NCBI RefSeq assembly: GCF_015667795.1 | Contig: NZ_JADPEL010000007.1 | Location: 1 to 64,000 of the forward strand | Direction: 5' to 3' | From: Clostridium sp. D53t1_180928_C8 | GTDB taxonomy: Bacteria; Bacillota; Clostridia; Clostridiales; Clostridiaceae | DNA: 64,000 nt | Made by a program: the position numbers and the translations under genes | Notes under the pieces: model-generated | Told to the model about the DNA's origin: nothing | The model's database searches: none | Seen by the model: the letters and a program-made list of their open reading frames with translations, nothing else | Shown: positions 26,876-35,184 of the stretch, piece by piece | Position numbering within the stretch: position 1 is the stretch's first letter | How the letters are laid out: the number at the start of each line of letters is the position of its first letter

Positions 26876-27478
26876 ATGAATAAAGTTAATTTTAAGGGAA
26901 GCGTTATGTTAAATCCTACTCCTGTAGTATTAGTAACAAGCGTTAATAAAGAGGGAAAAACTAATGTATTTACTATAGGGTGGGTAAGTACTGTGTGCAC
27001 TAAACCGCCTGTAGTAGCTGTAGGGATAAGACCCGAAAGATTATCTTATGAGTACATAAAAGAAAGTGAAGAATGTGTAATTAATCTTACAACTAGGGAT
27101 ATGGTTAAGATAACGGATTATTGTGGTGTTGTAAGTGGTAAAAGAGAGGATAAGATATCTAAATTAGGATTAAAATTAAATTCTGGAGTTGCTATAAATA
27201 CACCATCATTAGAGATTTCACCAGTAGCATTAGAATGTAAATTAAAATCTATAACTCCTCTAGGAACTCATGATATGTTTTTACTAGATGTAATAAATGT
27301 GAAGGTTAATGAAAATTTATTGGATGAGAAAGGGAAAATACATTTTGAAAAAGCTAATTTAATTGCATATTCTCACGGAGAGTACTTTGGGATTGATTCA
27401 AAGCCGCTTGGATCATTTGGGTATTCGATACGTAAAAAAACAGATAGCAAAAAAAGAAAAAGAATGCTGAAAAAGTAA
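26876..27478 (+). CDS. Flavin reductase-like (flavoredoxin) protein
   Basis: An FMN-binding split-barrel protein of the flavoredoxin/flavin-reductase family, expected to move electrons via bound FMN. The 200 residues include NPTPVVLVTSVN, FTIGWVSTVCTKPP (flavin-contacting strand and loop), the VGIRPERLSYEYIKES segment, CVINL, and a late GxSIRKK tail rich in Lys. The length is typical. The partner and substrate cannot be told. GAGAGGATG precedes the ATG. A decayed paralogue lies immediately upstream and continues beyond the block. Followed by a terminator, so monocistronic. Confidence 0.88.
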   Translation: MNKVNFKGSVMLNPTPVVLVTSVNKEGKTNVFTIGWVSTVCTKPPVVAVGIRPERLSYEYIKESEECVINLTTRDMVKITDYCGVVSGKREDKISKLGLKLNSGVAINTPSLEISPVALECKLKSITPLGTHDMFLLDVINVKVNENLLDEKGKIHFEKANLIAYSHGEYFGIDSKPLGSFGYSIRKKTDSKKRKRMLKK

Positions 27479-27488
27479 TAAAAAATAG

Positions 27489-27538
27489 AGATATAGGAAT
27501 ATTAGTATAATTGGTACTTTATCCTATATCTTTTTTTT
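27489..27538 (+). terminator. Terminator
   Basis: AGATATAGGA (27489-27498) pairs with TCCTATATCT (27522-27531), then a T run. Confidence 0.8.
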
Positions 27539-27569
27539 ATTTAGAATTAATTTATTTAATAATAGACAC

Positions 27570-27689
27570 TTGAATTCTATTTTATATTTTGGAAAGAAGG
27601 ATATTAAAGAAAGGTTTTATAGTAGAGACAAAAGGGCACTGTTAGGTGAAGAGGAGATGACTGAAGTAGCTTTTTTAGATACATATTAA
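27570..27689 (+). pseudogene. Possible 3' relic of an unknown gene
   Basis: Thirty-nine sense codons run without a stop (FGKKDIKERFYSRDKRALL, then GEEEMTEVAFLDTY) and end at TAA 27687-27689. The mixed charged/hydrophobic composition looks protein-coding, but there is no ribosome site or start. It may be the tail of a lost gene. The rest of the 326-base gap (27479-27804) holds the terminator of the preceding gene and the start of the 516-base duplication. Confidence 0.3.
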
Positions 27690-27804
27690 TTCTTATCTAA
27701 AAAAGTGAGGTAAGAATTAAATGAGAAATAATTGATTTTTAAAAATTGAATAACACGGTATGTAAATTTTAAATGTAGTAAATAATAATTATGAGGTGAA
27801 TATT

Positions 27805-28146
27805 ATGAGAAAAAAGTTAACCTATATAGCAATATTAACAATAACAGTTTTAATTTTTGCTACAAATAATGTATATGCAAATACTCCTATTTCTCCTATT
27901 GATACTGTTTATAAAGAAGGAATTTACAAACTTGATAAAAGTGATAAAGGAACATATAATTTGCAATACCGATTTCTTAATAGTGATAGTGATTCAGCAA
28001 TTATTGTACTGGATAATAATGCCGGTATACTTTATAAAAATATAAACTGTAATAGAAAGTGTAATGCTGGTACAATAACAAATAAAGACACTATAATATT
28101 AATAACAGAAGGAGAAGTAGCATTATATTTTACTAAAGTAAATTAG
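27805..28146 (+). CDS. Small secreted protein, copy 1
   Basis: A 113-residue precursor with a Sec signal peptide (basic MRKK, hydrophobic ILTITVLIFA, probable cleavage after VYA near residue 25). The mature part of about 88 residues has TYNLQYRFLNSDSDSAIIVLD, a CNRKC pair and a C-terminal ITEGEVALYFTKV. This suggests a small beta-sandwich with one disulfide. The ATG at 27805 follows GAGGTGA; the GTG at 27796 lies inside that ribosome site. I recognise no family. Next to a near-identical copy, which points to recent duplication. Confidence 0.8.
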   Translation: MRKKLTYIAILTITVLIFATNNVYANTPISPIDTVYKEGIYKLDKSDKGTYNLQYRFLNSDSDSAIIVLDNNAGILYKNINCNRKCNAGTITNKDTIILITEGEVALYFTKVN

Positions 28147-28159
28147 AAAGTAAATCACA

Positions 28160-28197
28160 AAAATACCGTATTATTCAAAATGAATATGCGGTATTTT
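28160..28197 (+). terminator. Terminator, member of a shared repeat family
   Basis: AAAATACCG (28160-28168) pairs with CGGTATTTT (28189-28197), with inner TATTATTCA/TGAATATG pairing. Related copies are at 28677, 45385 and 46333. Confidence 0.8.
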
Positions 28198-28320
28198 CTA
28201 TTATTAATTCAATAAATTATTAGGAATTTGGAAGTAGTGTGAACTAAGTGATTTTTGAAAATTGAATAGTGCGGTATGTAAATTTTAAATATAGTAAATA
28301 ATAATTATGAGGTGAATATT

Positions 28321-28662
28321 ATGAGAAAGAAGTTAATCTATATAGCAATATTAATAATAGTAATTCAAATTTTTGCTACAAGTAGTGTATATGCAAATAC
28401 CCCTATTACTCCTATTGATAGTGTTTATAGAGAAGGAATTTACAAGCTTGATAAAAGTGATAAAGGGACTTATAATTTGCAATACCGATTTCTTAATAGT
28501 AATAGTGATTCAGCAATTATTGTACTAGATAATAATGCTGATGTGCTTTATAAAAATATAAATTGCAATAGAAAGTGTAATGCTGGTACAATAACCAATA
28601 ATGATATTATAATATTAATAACAGATGGAGAAGTAGCGTTATACTTTACTAAAGTAAGTTAG
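28321..28662 (+). CDS. Small secreted protein, copy 2
   Basis: A 113-residue paralogue of the product starting at 27805, with the same signal peptide design (MRKK, then IAILIIVIQIFA, cleavage after VYA) and a nearly identical mature part including CNRKC. Differences are scattered single substitutions such as Lys to Arg and Gly to Asp. Most of them sit in the signal peptide and loops, and both frames are intact, so both copies appear functional. ATG behind GAGGTGA. Function unknown. Confidence 0.8.
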   Translation: MRKKLIYIAILIIVIQIFATSSVYANTPITPIDSVYREGIYKLDKSDKGTYNLQYRFLNSNSDSAIIVLDNNADVLYKNINCNRKCNAGTITNNDIIILITDGEVALYFTKVS

Positions 28663-28676
28663 TGAGTAAATCATAA

Positions 28677-28713
28677 AAAATACCGTATTATTTAAATTGT
28701 GCGGTATTTTTAG
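28677..28713 (+). terminator. Terminator, member of a shared repeat family
   Basis: AAAAATACCG (28677-28686) pairs with CGGTATTTTT. The bases after it share AATTTAAATATATTG and GAAGTTTGTG with the region after the terminator at 45385. Confidence 0.75.
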
Positions 28714-28847
28714 TTTACAATTTAAATATATTGCTAACTGATTAGGGAAGTTTGTGCTTTGGAAATTGAATAGTATGATATTTACAAAATATGCTATAAT
28801 TAATTTGTAATTATATTAAACTATGATGAAAGAAATTGGAGGATATT

Positions 28848-29174
28848 ATGGTAGGAAAATATAAGGTAATAACTTTGTGTGGGAGTACTAGATTTAAAGA
28901 TGAGTTCTTAAAAGTACAAAAACAATTAACTCTAGAAGGCAATATTGTTATTTCAGTAGGATTGTTTGGACATGCTGATGGTGAGTTTGGAAATGTAATT
29001 ACTCCTGAAATTAAAGTAATGCTTGACGATATACATAAAAGAAAAATTGATATGTCTGATGAAATATATGTAATTAATAAAAATGGATATATAGGTGAAA
29101 GTACAAAAAGTGAAATACAATATGCTATAAAAACGGGAAAAAGGATCAATTATTTAGAATGTTATAATGCTTAA
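28848..29174 (+). CDS. Nucleoside 2-deoxyribosyltransferase-like protein
   Basis: A 108-residue protein with the opening VITLCGSTRFKDEF of the nucleoside deoxyribosyltransferase/DUF4406-like Rossmann family. A central GLFGHADGE and a later MSDEIYVINKNGYIGESTKSE follow; the ExxxA-type helix after GYIGEST carries the conserved Glu. Phage and accessory genomes often carry such proteins, whose substrate is usually a nucleoside or nucleotide. The ATG at 28848 is used because GGAGG lies just before it; the TTG at 28836 lies upstream of that ribosome site. Monocistronic in the accessory block. Confidence 0.8.
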   Translation: MVGKYKVITLCGSTRFKDEFLKVQKQLTLEGNIVISVGLFGHADGEFGNVITPEIKVMLDDIHKRKIDMSDEIYVINKNGYIGESTKSEIQYAIKTGKRINYLECYNA

Positions 29175-29415
29175 TTTAAGATATTACGAAGATAAAATTA
29201 AATTTATTAAAAATACTATATTATTTTAATGATAACATGTTTGGTTTTAGGCTGGAAACTTTAAAATCACAGCGAAATTCGAACTAAAATTCACATTGCT
29301 ATAAAATTAGTATTTAACTAGAGTTATAGCTGATTAAATTTTAAATATAATTTAAATCTAAAATTAACATATTGAGGTTATTATTGGATTTAATCTATTT
29401 TAATGAGGTGAAATT

Positions 29416-29940
29416 TTGATTATAGGTGCGGAAATTATTGGTCAGCCTTATTCTGGTGAATATAAAGAAGTTATATATGATATTCCATGTATACATTGGA
29501 AATCGGAATACTGGGGATGGGTGAGATTCACAAACCAAGATTATAGTGAATGGTGCGGGGATTTTAGAGGGAAAATATTGGGCGTAGAAATGTCTAAAAG
29601 ATTTAATTCTATTCTAATACTCACCACAGACTGTTTGTTTGTATTAGATAAAACAACTGGAGAGTTAATAGATAATAATGTGAGGCCAGAATATGAACAA
29701 TTAACTTTATCGCCATTAGAAGAATATATATTAGTCAGTTATGGTGAAATTTTAATCATTAAAGACTCTACTAACGATCTAGTTAAAGTAAATATCCCAA
29801 GTAATGTTTATTCAGTTAAATTTTTAGAGTGGCAGGGACATAATCTTATATTAAAATTTGAAGATTGTAATGGAATTGATATGTATTCAAATGTAAGTTT
29901 AGATTCAAAAACATATGAAATTGTATTAAATAATACATAA
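29416..29940 (+). CDS. Protein of unknown function in accessory block
   Basis: A 174-residue soluble protein starting at TTG 29416 behind GAGGTGA. It is rich in aromatic residues near the start (CIHWKSEYWGWVRF, WCGDFRG), then has repeated beta hairpins (SILILTTDCLFVLDKTTGEL, YILVSYGEILIIKDS, NLILKFEDCNG). The pattern suggests a partial beta-propeller or an immunity-type fold. I do not recognise a family. No toxin partner is next to it. 241 bases of AT-rich sequence without a gene precede it. Confidence 0.65.
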   Translation: MIIGAEIIGQPYSGEYKEVIYDIPCIHWKSEYWGWVRFTNQDYSEWCGDFRGKILGVEMSKRFNSILILTTDCLFVLDKTTGELIDNNVRPEYEQLTLSPLEEYILVSYGEILIIKDSTNDLVKVNIPSNVYSVKFLEWQGHNLILKFEDCNGIDMYSNVSLDSKTYEIVLNNT

Positions 29941-30257
29941 TAAAATCTATTTAAAATGATAAAATATCATTATATAGAGATAAAAATATTACTATAGTAT
30001 GAGTTTTCAATAAGATATATTTTTCAAGAATATAAAAATTATAATATAAATTTTTAATTTTGTTATAATTAATAATAATCTGAATGAAGAAATACGTGAG
30101 TAAAGTGAAGGTTGATATAAAATATAGAAAATTTATAATAAAGATATAAAAGAAGGAAATACAAAATAGTAAGTTGATAAAAATACTTCTATATATGATA
30201 TTTATCTGATATAATTTTAGAGTTACCAAAACTAATAATATATTTTAATATTATTGT

Positions 30258-30422
30258 ATTTATATGTGGCATGGAATAGTTTATACTGAAATATCTATGT
30301 CATCAATATCTATAAGAGATGAGACACTGTCTTATGAATATATAAAAGAAACTACGGAATTTATTGTTAACTTACCAAGTATAAATATGACAAAAGCTGT
30401 TGATTACTTTTTATATAGATAA
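30258..30422 (+). pseudogene. Middle piece of the decayed flavoredoxin-like gene
   Basis: One frame reads IFYMWHGIVYTEISMSS, then IRDETLSYEYIKET, FIVNLPSINMTKAVDY and a stop at 30420-30422. It aligns to about residues 32-81 of the intact protein (W36; IRPERLSYEYIKES; VINL; DMVKITDY) with no gaps from W36 on. It has no start codon or ribosome site and begins where the 5' piece at 26715-26828 ends. The C-terminal two thirds of the family are absent. The preceding 300 bases are AT-rich with no supported gene. Confidence 0.8.
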
Positions 30423-30500
30423 AGATTTGATTTTAAAAAAAGCTTTAAAAATACAAGCAAAAGATAAAATAAAAGTGCTAAATAAAGAAAGGTTGGTTTT

Positions 30501-31361
30501 ATGTTTATAATATCTTATAAATTACCATATGAAAAATTAGATTCTACAATTGAAATTTTAGCTATAAATGATATATATAATGTTTTTTATGAAAATCCAT
30601 TAGAAATAACTACTGATAATTATGGGTATGGATATTTAGAAAAACAAGATGAAGAGATAATTTTAAAAGTTGCTTTTGAAGGTGAAAAAGAAGAATTAGA
30701 AGAGTTTAAAAATACTTTAAAAGAAGTTTTAAAAATGGATTACATAAATGTAGAAGAAAATAATCATGAGTATAATACATATGATTTTCCAGCAATACAT
30801 TTAGATGACAAATATGTTATAGCAAGTCCAGAAGAAGAGTTTGAAGGAAAAACAAAGATTAACTTTATTTCACAAGGAGCTTTTGGTACTGGATTACATG
30901 AAACGACTCAAGATATATTAAGATTAATTTTAAATAAGTTAGATATAAAGGGAAAATCAGTTTTAGATATTGGAACTGGATCAGGAATACTTTCCATTGC
31001 ATCTGCCATGTCAGGAGCTTCAGAAGTAGTAGCAGTTGATATAAGAGATGTTGAAGATGAGGTTATGTTAAATGCTTCATTAAATAATTTAAGCAATATA
31101 GAAGTTATAGTTGGAAATATATTAGATGATGAAGCTTTAGTTAAGAAAAATTTCGATTGGATTTTTATTAATATAGGTGGAGAAGAAACTAAGATGTTTA
31201 TGAAATACATAAAGGAACACTTAAATAATAATGGAAATATATTAGTTTCAGGTCTTGTTGAATGGAGTTTTGATGAAGTAAAGAAAGATGTAGAAAACTA
31301 CGGATTTAAGCTTATAAGCAGACATCAAACTAATGAATGGGTTACTGCAGTTTTTAAATAA
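30501..31361 (+). CDS. prmA: Ribosomal protein L11 methyltransferase-like protein
   Basis: An S-adenosylmethionine-dependent methyltransferase of the PrmA family, 286 residues. The PrmA hallmark FGTGLHETT precedes the SAM-binding motif LDIGTGSGILSIASA, the acidic end of strand 2 (VAVDIRD) and the NIGG substrate-site tetrad position. The protein is slightly short (usual 300-315) and its N-terminal domain is divergent. Canonical clostridial prmA usually lies by dnaK-dnaJ. This stand-alone gene could be a second, PrmA-like enzyme. GAAAGG precedes the ATG. Confidence 0.82.
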   Translation: MFIISYKLPYEKLDSTIEILAINDIYNVFYENPLEITTDNYGYGYLEKQDEEIILKVAFEGEKEELEEFKNTLKEVLKMDYINVEENNHEYNTYDFPAIHLDDKYVIASPEEEFEGKTKINFISQGAFGTGLHETTQDILRLILNKLDIKGKSVLDIGTGSGILSIASAMSGASEVVAVDIRDVEDEVMLNASLNNLSNIEVIVGNILDDEALVKKNFDWIFINIGGEETKMFMKYIKEHLNNNGNILVSGLVEWSFDEVKKDVENYGFKLISRHQTNEWVTAVFK

Positions 31362-31372
31362 TATTTTAACAT

Positions 31373-31416
31373 AAAAAAATGCTATGCAAATATTAAGTTT
31401 GCATAGCATTTTTTTT
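31373..31416. terminator. Bidirectional terminator
   Basis: AATGCTATGCAAA and its complement (31378-31390, 31398-31410), flanked by A and T runs, between convergent prmA and the carboxypeptidase gene. Confidence 0.85.
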
Positions 31417-32698
31417 AATATCTAGAGAATCTACCTCTTCTATTTTTTCTACGTCTTCTTGAGTTAATCATTAATTTAATTACAACTAATATTAATACAA
31501 TTATTAAAACTGTTATTAATAAACCAAGGATGTAAACTCCAAAATTAGCTTTTAATATTTGGCCTACAGTTAAATTAATAGAGCCTTTAACTGTTTGAGT
31601 ATAGTTTCCTGCATTGAAAACTAAATTAACATTATTATTTGAAGCAACCTTCCAAGCATTTAATTCATTAGCTGGAACTTCAATTTTGGCATGTGAATCA
31701 TTAAAGTCATTTTTGTAATATTCAATATTTTCATCTACTATAACTGGAACAGTTATAGTTTTTGTAGGACCAAAAAATCTGAATAATTTATAGTTTAAAT
31801 CTACAGTTGCAACTTCATCACCAGTTGATTTATAAGCTGTTTTTTCAGCAGCATAACTATAATCTGCAATAGCTTGAGTATCCTTAAATACGTTCATTCC
31901 ATCAGAGCCATATTCAGAACCAAGTACTACAGTTATTAAGTTTCTACCATTTTTGTTGTAAAAACCTACAAAACAATGTCCAGCCTTAGTTTCACGGCCT
32001 GTTTTACCACCCATATTTCCATCTACACCAATAGTTAGGTCTCTTGAATCTATATATACCTTTTTACCATCTAAAGTAACAGATGTCTTAGGTAATTCAC
32101 AAGTTTCTCTTACCCAGTCATTTTCATAAGCTGCTTTACCAATAAGAGCTAAATCATAAGCAGTAGTAACATTGTGATTATTAGGATCAGTTTCTAATCC
32201 ATTTGGACTAACAAAGTTAGAGTTAACAGCACCAATTTCTTTTGCTTTCTCATTCATAAGTGAAGTAAATTTTTCAACAGAACCGGCAACAGAATCAGCC
32301 ATCATTACAGCAGTATCATTTGCAGAATAAACAAGAACTGCTTTCATTACATCATCAGCAGTCATTGTAGTACCTACTGGTATATTGTTTCCAAAGAAGT
32401 TTTGTAATGCAGTTTCTTTAACAGCAGCTGCATCTTCTGTATAAGGAATTGAATCATCTTTGCTTTTAGATTCAGCAAAAAGTAAAGATGTTAATAGCTT
32501 TGTTGTACTAGCAGGCGAACGTTGAACATCTGCATTTTTAGAATATATTATTTCACCAGTCTCTAAATCCATTGTTATAGCAGAGGCTCCAATTATTTGA
32601 GGCTCTGTAGCAGCAAATGCTTTAGTAGTGTTTAAGAATGGCACTACTAAAGTTAAGCAAATAACTAAAGTTAATGCTCTAAAAAACTTTTTTGTCAT
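31415..32698 (-). CDS. D-alanyl-D-alanine carboxypeptidase (PBP5/DacF type)
   Basis: Removes the terminal D-Ala of peptidoglycan stem peptides outside the cell. It has a signal peptide (about 1-29, ends KAFA). Peptidase S11 motifs are SPASTTKLLT (SxxK nucleophile), YSANDTAVMM (SxN) and MGGKTGRETKAGHC (KTG). A beta-rich domain follows. The C-terminus is a transmembrane helix (about 390-412) and a strongly basic tail, unlike the amphipathic anchor of PBP5. The length of 427 is normal for clostridial DacF. GGGGAG precedes the ATG. It lies 76 bases after gatD, with which it may be coexpressed. Confidence 0.93.
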   Translation of the reverse strand: MTKKFFRALTLVICLTLVVPFLNTTKAFAATEPQIIGASAITMDLETGEIIYSKNADVQRSPASTTKLLTSLLFAESKSKDDSIPYTEDAAAVKETALQNFFGNNIPVGTTMTADDVMKAVLVYSANDTAVMMADSVAGSVEKFTSLMNEKAKEIGAVNSNFVSPNGLETDPNNHNVTTAYDLALIGKAAYENDWVRETCELPKTSVTLDGKKVYIDSRDLTIGVDGNMGGKTGRETKAGHCFVGFYNKNGRNLITVVLGSEYGSDGMNVFKDTQAIADYSYAAEKTAYKSTGDEVATVDLNYKLFRFFGPTKTITVPVIVDENIEYYKNDFNDSHAKIEVPANELNAWKVASNNNVNLVFNAGNYTQTVKGSINLTVGQILKANFGVYILGLLITVLIIVLILVVIKLMINSRRRRKNRRGRFSRY

Positions 32699-32774
32699 AA
32701 AACTCCCCGTCCTTTTTATCTAAGTAAATAATTTTTTTATATTTAGAAGAAACCATTTCTTCTATTGGTTAAAT

Positions 32775-33500
32775 TTATTTGTTATTTAATCTAGTAATCA
32801 TAACTTCTTTAGCTTTTAATTCCAAGCTATCATCCAATTTTTCTAAGGCAACTTCTGAATATTTAATTTCTAGTGCCATTTTAATAAATCTATCAGCAAG
32901 CTCAGGATTTTTTGCTAAAAGTGAGCCATGGAAATAAGTGCAGTAAGTATTTTTATATACACAACCTTCATATCCATCAGAACCATTATTTCCATATCCG
33001 TGAATACACTTTCCTAATGGTTTAAGTCCATTAAGATAAGTTCTGCCAGAGTGATTTTCAAAACCAACATAAGTTTCATTGAAATCTTCGTTATATATTA
33101 CAGTATCTCCAATAAATCTAGTATCACCAGCTTCTGTGTATATATCTAATATACCTAAGCCTTCAATTTTTTCACCGTTTGGAGCTGTATAATGTTTACC
33201 AAGTAATTGATAACCACCACAAATAGCTAGTAGAACTTTGCCATTATTAATATATCTAGATAATTCTTCCTTTTTATTATTCATTAAGTCATCAGAAACT
33301 ATTGATTGCTCATAGTCTTGACCACCTCCAAAGAATACAATATCATGTTCATCGGCATTAAATTCATCATTTAAAGACACATTTATAATATTAACTTTAA
33401 TTCCACGTTCTTCAGCTCTGTGTTTTAAAATTAATATATTACCTACATCACCATAAACATTTAAAAGGTCTGGATAAAGGTGACAAATATTTAATTCCAT
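32775..33500 (-). CDS. gatD: Lipid II isoglutaminyl synthase, glutaminase subunit
   Basis: With MurT, amidates the D-Glu of lipid II to D-isoglutamine. The 241 residues are a type I glutamine amidotransferase of the cobyric-acid-like group: FFGGGQDYEQ, the nucleophile Cys in LLAICGGYQLLG, the GFENHSGRTY segment and the catalytic His in YFHGSLLAKNPELAD. AGGAGG precedes the ATG, 14 bases after murT. Amidation matters for peptidoglycan cross-linking, which fits the nearby carboxypeptidase. Confidence 0.94.
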   Translation of the reverse strand: MELNICHLYPDLLNVYGDVGNILILKHRAEERGIKVNIINVSLNDEFNADEHDIVFFGGGQDYEQSIVSDDLMNNKKEELSRYINNGKVLLAICGGYQLLGKHYTAPNGEKIEGLGILDIYTEAGDTRFIGDTVIYNEDFNETYVGFENHSGRTYLNGLKPLGKCIHGYGNNGSDGYEGCVYKNTYCTYFHGSLLAKNPELADRFIKMALEIKYSEVALEKLDDSLELKAKEVMITRLNNK

Positions 33501-33514
33501 AAAATCCTCCTATA

Positions 33515-34876
33515 TTACCAAAGGTTTTTAATATATCCTTTAGAATGTAAATACTTTCTATAGTTTATCATTGCAGTATAAGTTGCAAGAATATATAATT
33601 TATTGTTTTTACCATCTTTAATTTTAGATGTTAGATTTTCATAATCTTCCTCGATAATAAGTTTTGAAGGCGAAATACCAGCAGTTTTTAGTCTTACTGC
33701 CATATCAAATGCTCTAAGTCCTGATACATATACCTCATCTAGATTAATATCTTTTAAATTTTCAAAATTAACATCCCAAATCCAAGATACATCTCTACCA
33801 TCTGCATAATTGTCATTAAGCAAGAATGCGCAAGAGAATGGGTCTTTGTTAAGACATAAAGTATCTAATGCTTGATTATATCCAGCAGGATTTTTAACAA
33901 GTATAATTTTAACTTCTTTATCGTCAATATTTATTATTTCTTGCCTTCCGAAACTAGAGCTTTGACTTTCTAAAGACTTTTTAATTGTACTATCATCAAC
34001 ATTAAGTTCTTTTGTAATGGCATAAGCACAAAGAGCGTTATAAATATTATAGACACCTGATTGACCTAAGAAGATTTCTGTATCTCCAAATTTTACAGTA
34101 GAACTTTCAGAAGTTAAATCTAATACTTCATCAACACCATATTTTATTGCTGGATGAGTATACCCACAGCCTGTACAGTAGTAATCACCTAAATGATTAT
34201 ATGTAACAAAGTTATAGCTATATGGAGTTTTACAGAACTTACAGAATTTTGAGTCTGCATTTACATCTATAGTTTTATTTTCATTAATTGGTGTTTTAAA
34301 ACCATAAAATACAAGTTCATTTTTTACATCTAACTTTCCTAGAAGAGATTCATCTCCGTTAAGTATAAGTTTACTTTCAGGAACAAGAGTTATACCTTCT
34401 AAAATTTTAGTAAGAGTAGTATATACTTCCCCGTACCTATCAAGTTGATCTCTAAAAAGGTTAGTTACTGTTATTATTTCAGGAGTAATATATTTTGTAA
34501 TATATTTTAAATTCGCTTCATCTACTTCAATAATTGCATATTTATTTTCATCTTTGTTGAAAAATTTATAGTTTTCTACAAATGTAGTAACTATACCTGG
34601 GAAAAGATTTGCACCAGTATTGTTAGTTATAACAGAATATCCTTTTTCTTTAATGATGTTATAAATCATGCTTGTAGTAGTAGTTTTACCATTAGTTCCT
34701 GTAACTAAAACTACTTTATATCCCTTAGAAACTGTGGCTAATATATTACTATCTAGTTTTAAAGCCACCCTTCCTGGAAACGTAGTTCCACCTTTTAAAA
34801 TGGTTTTAGTAAGAAATAATGTGAATTTTGTTGCTAATATACTTAGAATTGACTTAATACTAATTTCCTTCACCAC
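33515..34876 (-). CDS. murT: Lipid II isoglutaminyl synthase, MurT subunit
   Basis: A Mur-ligase-fold subunit that activates the lipid II D-Glu carboxylate with ATP. The 453 residues show the P-loop VTGTNGKTTTTSM, the NTGANLFPGI segment, the DEANLKYI motif and a MurT-specific four-Cys zinc ribbon (CKFC and CTGC, about residues 204-228). The C-terminal DUF1727 region contains ILVKNPAGYNQALD and WIWDVNFE. The start is a GTG in a GTAGGTGGTG context. Upstream, 34877-35184 (308 bases) is an AT-rich divergent spacer. Confidence 0.94.
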   Translation of the reverse strand: MVKEISIKSILSILATKFTLFLTKTILKGGTTFPGRVALKLDSNILATVSKGYKVVLVTGTNGKTTTTSMIYNIIKEKGYSVITNNTGANLFPGIVTTFVENYKFFNKDENKYAIIEVDEANLKYITKYITPEIITVTNLFRDQLDRYGEVYTTLTKILEGITLVPESKLILNGDESLLGKLDVKNELVFYGFKTPINENKTIDVNADSKFCKFCKTPYSYNFVTYNHLGDYYCTGCGYTHPAIKYGVDEVLDLTSESSTVKFGDTEIFLGQSGVYNIYNALCAYAITKELNVDDSTIKKSLESQSSSFGRQEIINIDDKEVKIILVKNPAGYNQALDTLCLNKDPFSCAFLLNDNYADGRDVSWIWDVNFENLKDINLDEVYVSGLRAFDMAVRLKTAGISPSKLIIEEDYENLTSKIKDGKNNKLYILATYTAMINYRKYLHSKGYIKNLW

Positions 34877-35184
34877 CTACAATAATTTATTTACATTATT
34901 AACACTAATATTAAAATATAAACATTTCAAATAAATATAAGAAAATTATAATGATTTCCAATATTCATCTTAAATTCACATATATCTATCTTAAATGCCA
35001 TATCAATACTAAAATAGTATAACACAAAGTTACGCTTTAACAAATCTATCTTTAAGCTAAATTATAATATTTTAATTTTAATAAGGGAAATTGTAAAAAA
35101 ATAATTAAAAATATTTATTTCTAATTGACACTATAATAACTAAGGAGAATAATATAAATAAAAACTGAAAAGGGGAAAATAGTT
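34877..35184. other. Divergent intergenic spacer
   Basis: 308 bases between divergent murT and the hydrolase gene. TTGACA at about 35126 is followed too closely by TATAAT to form one promoter. Otherwise only AT-rich sequence; no RNA structure was recognised. Confidence 0.4.

Larger units (their letters stand above)
27734..28249 (+). repeat. First copy of a 516-base tandem duplication
   Basis: The sequence from GATTTTTAAAAATTGAATA at 27734 through the secreted-protein gene and its terminator is repeated at 28250 with an exact 516-base offset (start codons at 27805 and 28321). Upstream regions are almost identical, so promoter and ribosome site were copied with the gene. Confidence 0.8.
28250..28765 (+). 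repeat. Second copy of the 516-base tandem duplication
   Basis: Matches 27734-28249 closely through the coding region. After the terminator the copies diverge. A further short stretch at about 28758-28775 (GGAAATTGAATAGTATG) again resembles the repeat start. Confidence 0.7.
26829..30257. other. Accessory block bracketed by two halves of one pseudogene
   Basis: The 3.4 kb between the two flavoredoxin-like fragments holds an intact paralogue, a gene relic, two tandem secreted-protein genes, a deoxyribosyltransferase-like gene and an unknown. The fragments end and begin at the same aligned residue, so this block was probably inserted into the old gene. No transposase, recombinase or clear target duplication is visible. 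TATGT occurs at both junctions (26819-26823 and 30263-30267), but treating it as a target duplication would shift the restored frame by one. Confidence 0.45.

Noticed and set aside
29951-30229. 92-codon minus-strand frame in the AT-rich spacer
   Set aside because: Composition is almost only Ile, Tyr, Phe, Leu and Asn, as expected from random AT-rich DNA, and no ribosome site is present.
30263-30267. TATGT as target-site duplication of the 3.4 kb block
   Set aside because: Treating it as a duplication would put the restored pseudogene out of frame by one base, so shared bases are more likely chance or microhomology.
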